NCBI GenBank assembly: GCA_013400155.1
Contig: VXBM01001549.1
Span: 64,852 to 128,851, forward strand
Length of the DNA: 64,000 nt
Direction of reading: 5' to 3'
DNA from: Helopsaltes ochotensis
Lineage: Eukaryota > Chordata > Aves > Passeriformes > Locustellidae
This document shows, piece after piece, positions 1 through 64,000 of this stretch (position 1 is the first letter of the stretch; every line of letters starts with the position of its first letter). Under the pieces are notes generated by a model, which did not search any database, was not told the origin of the DNA, and saw nothing but the letters and a program-made list of their open reading frames with translations. The position numbers and the translations under genes were made by a program.

Positions 1-64000
<64,000 letters not shown>

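Overview
The window is vertebrate nuclear DNA and almost certainly avian. It is AT-rich and intron-dominated, with short exons flanked by consensus splice sites. It carries several CR1 LINE 3' ends with the bird-type terminal motif (close to 'CCATTCTGTGATTC') and one LTR-like element with an octamer, a TATA box and a poly(A) signal. There are no prokaryotic-style genes.

One gene fills the window: an internal part of LRP1B (low-density lipoprotein receptor-related protein 1B) on the minus strand, so transcription runs from about 64000 to 1. I delimited 25 coding exons (called E1 to E25 here in transcript order) by reading the minus strand and placing AG/GT boundaries. Together they give 3867 nt = 1289 codons. 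Every junction phase agrees with the next and there is no internal stop. Neither the first nor the last exon of the gene is present: the reading frame enters at phase 1 at 63488 and leaves at phase 1 at 5150. Assignment to LRP1B rather than the paralogue LRP1 rests on recalled family sequence (for example 'YLYWIDCCE', '[11 protein letters not shown]', '[19 protein letters not shown]'), not on a search.

Domain layout, right to left: the last part of one YWTD beta-propeller (E1-E5, 63488-58895); an EGF module and a second propeller (E6-E9, 55766-34451); an EGF module (E10); ten LDL-receptor class A repeats, about one per exon (E11-E20, 31892-17915), matching ligand-binding cluster III of the LRP1/LRP1B family; two EGF modules, the second of calcium-binding type (end of E20 and E21); and the start of the following propeller (E22-E25, 14992-5150). 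This is the extracellular part of a giant endocytic receptor: the LDLa repeats bind ligand through calcium-held acidic loops, and the propellers and EGF modules act in folding and pH-dependent release.

The non-coding sequence is intronic. It holds CR1 fragments on both strands, an LTR-like element (about 23475-23838), a 23-bp minisatellite (13576-13744), a 54-56-bp tandem repeat (51905-52290), a 111-nt nearly pure T tract (55847-55957) and a 201-base assembly gap (9574-9774). I found no RNA gene, CRISPR array, nested gene or new biological system. The points most worth checking are a GC-AG intron after E18, two overlapping donors at E10, a lost tryptophan in E9, a 14-bp CpG palindrome in E7, and the two minisatellites.
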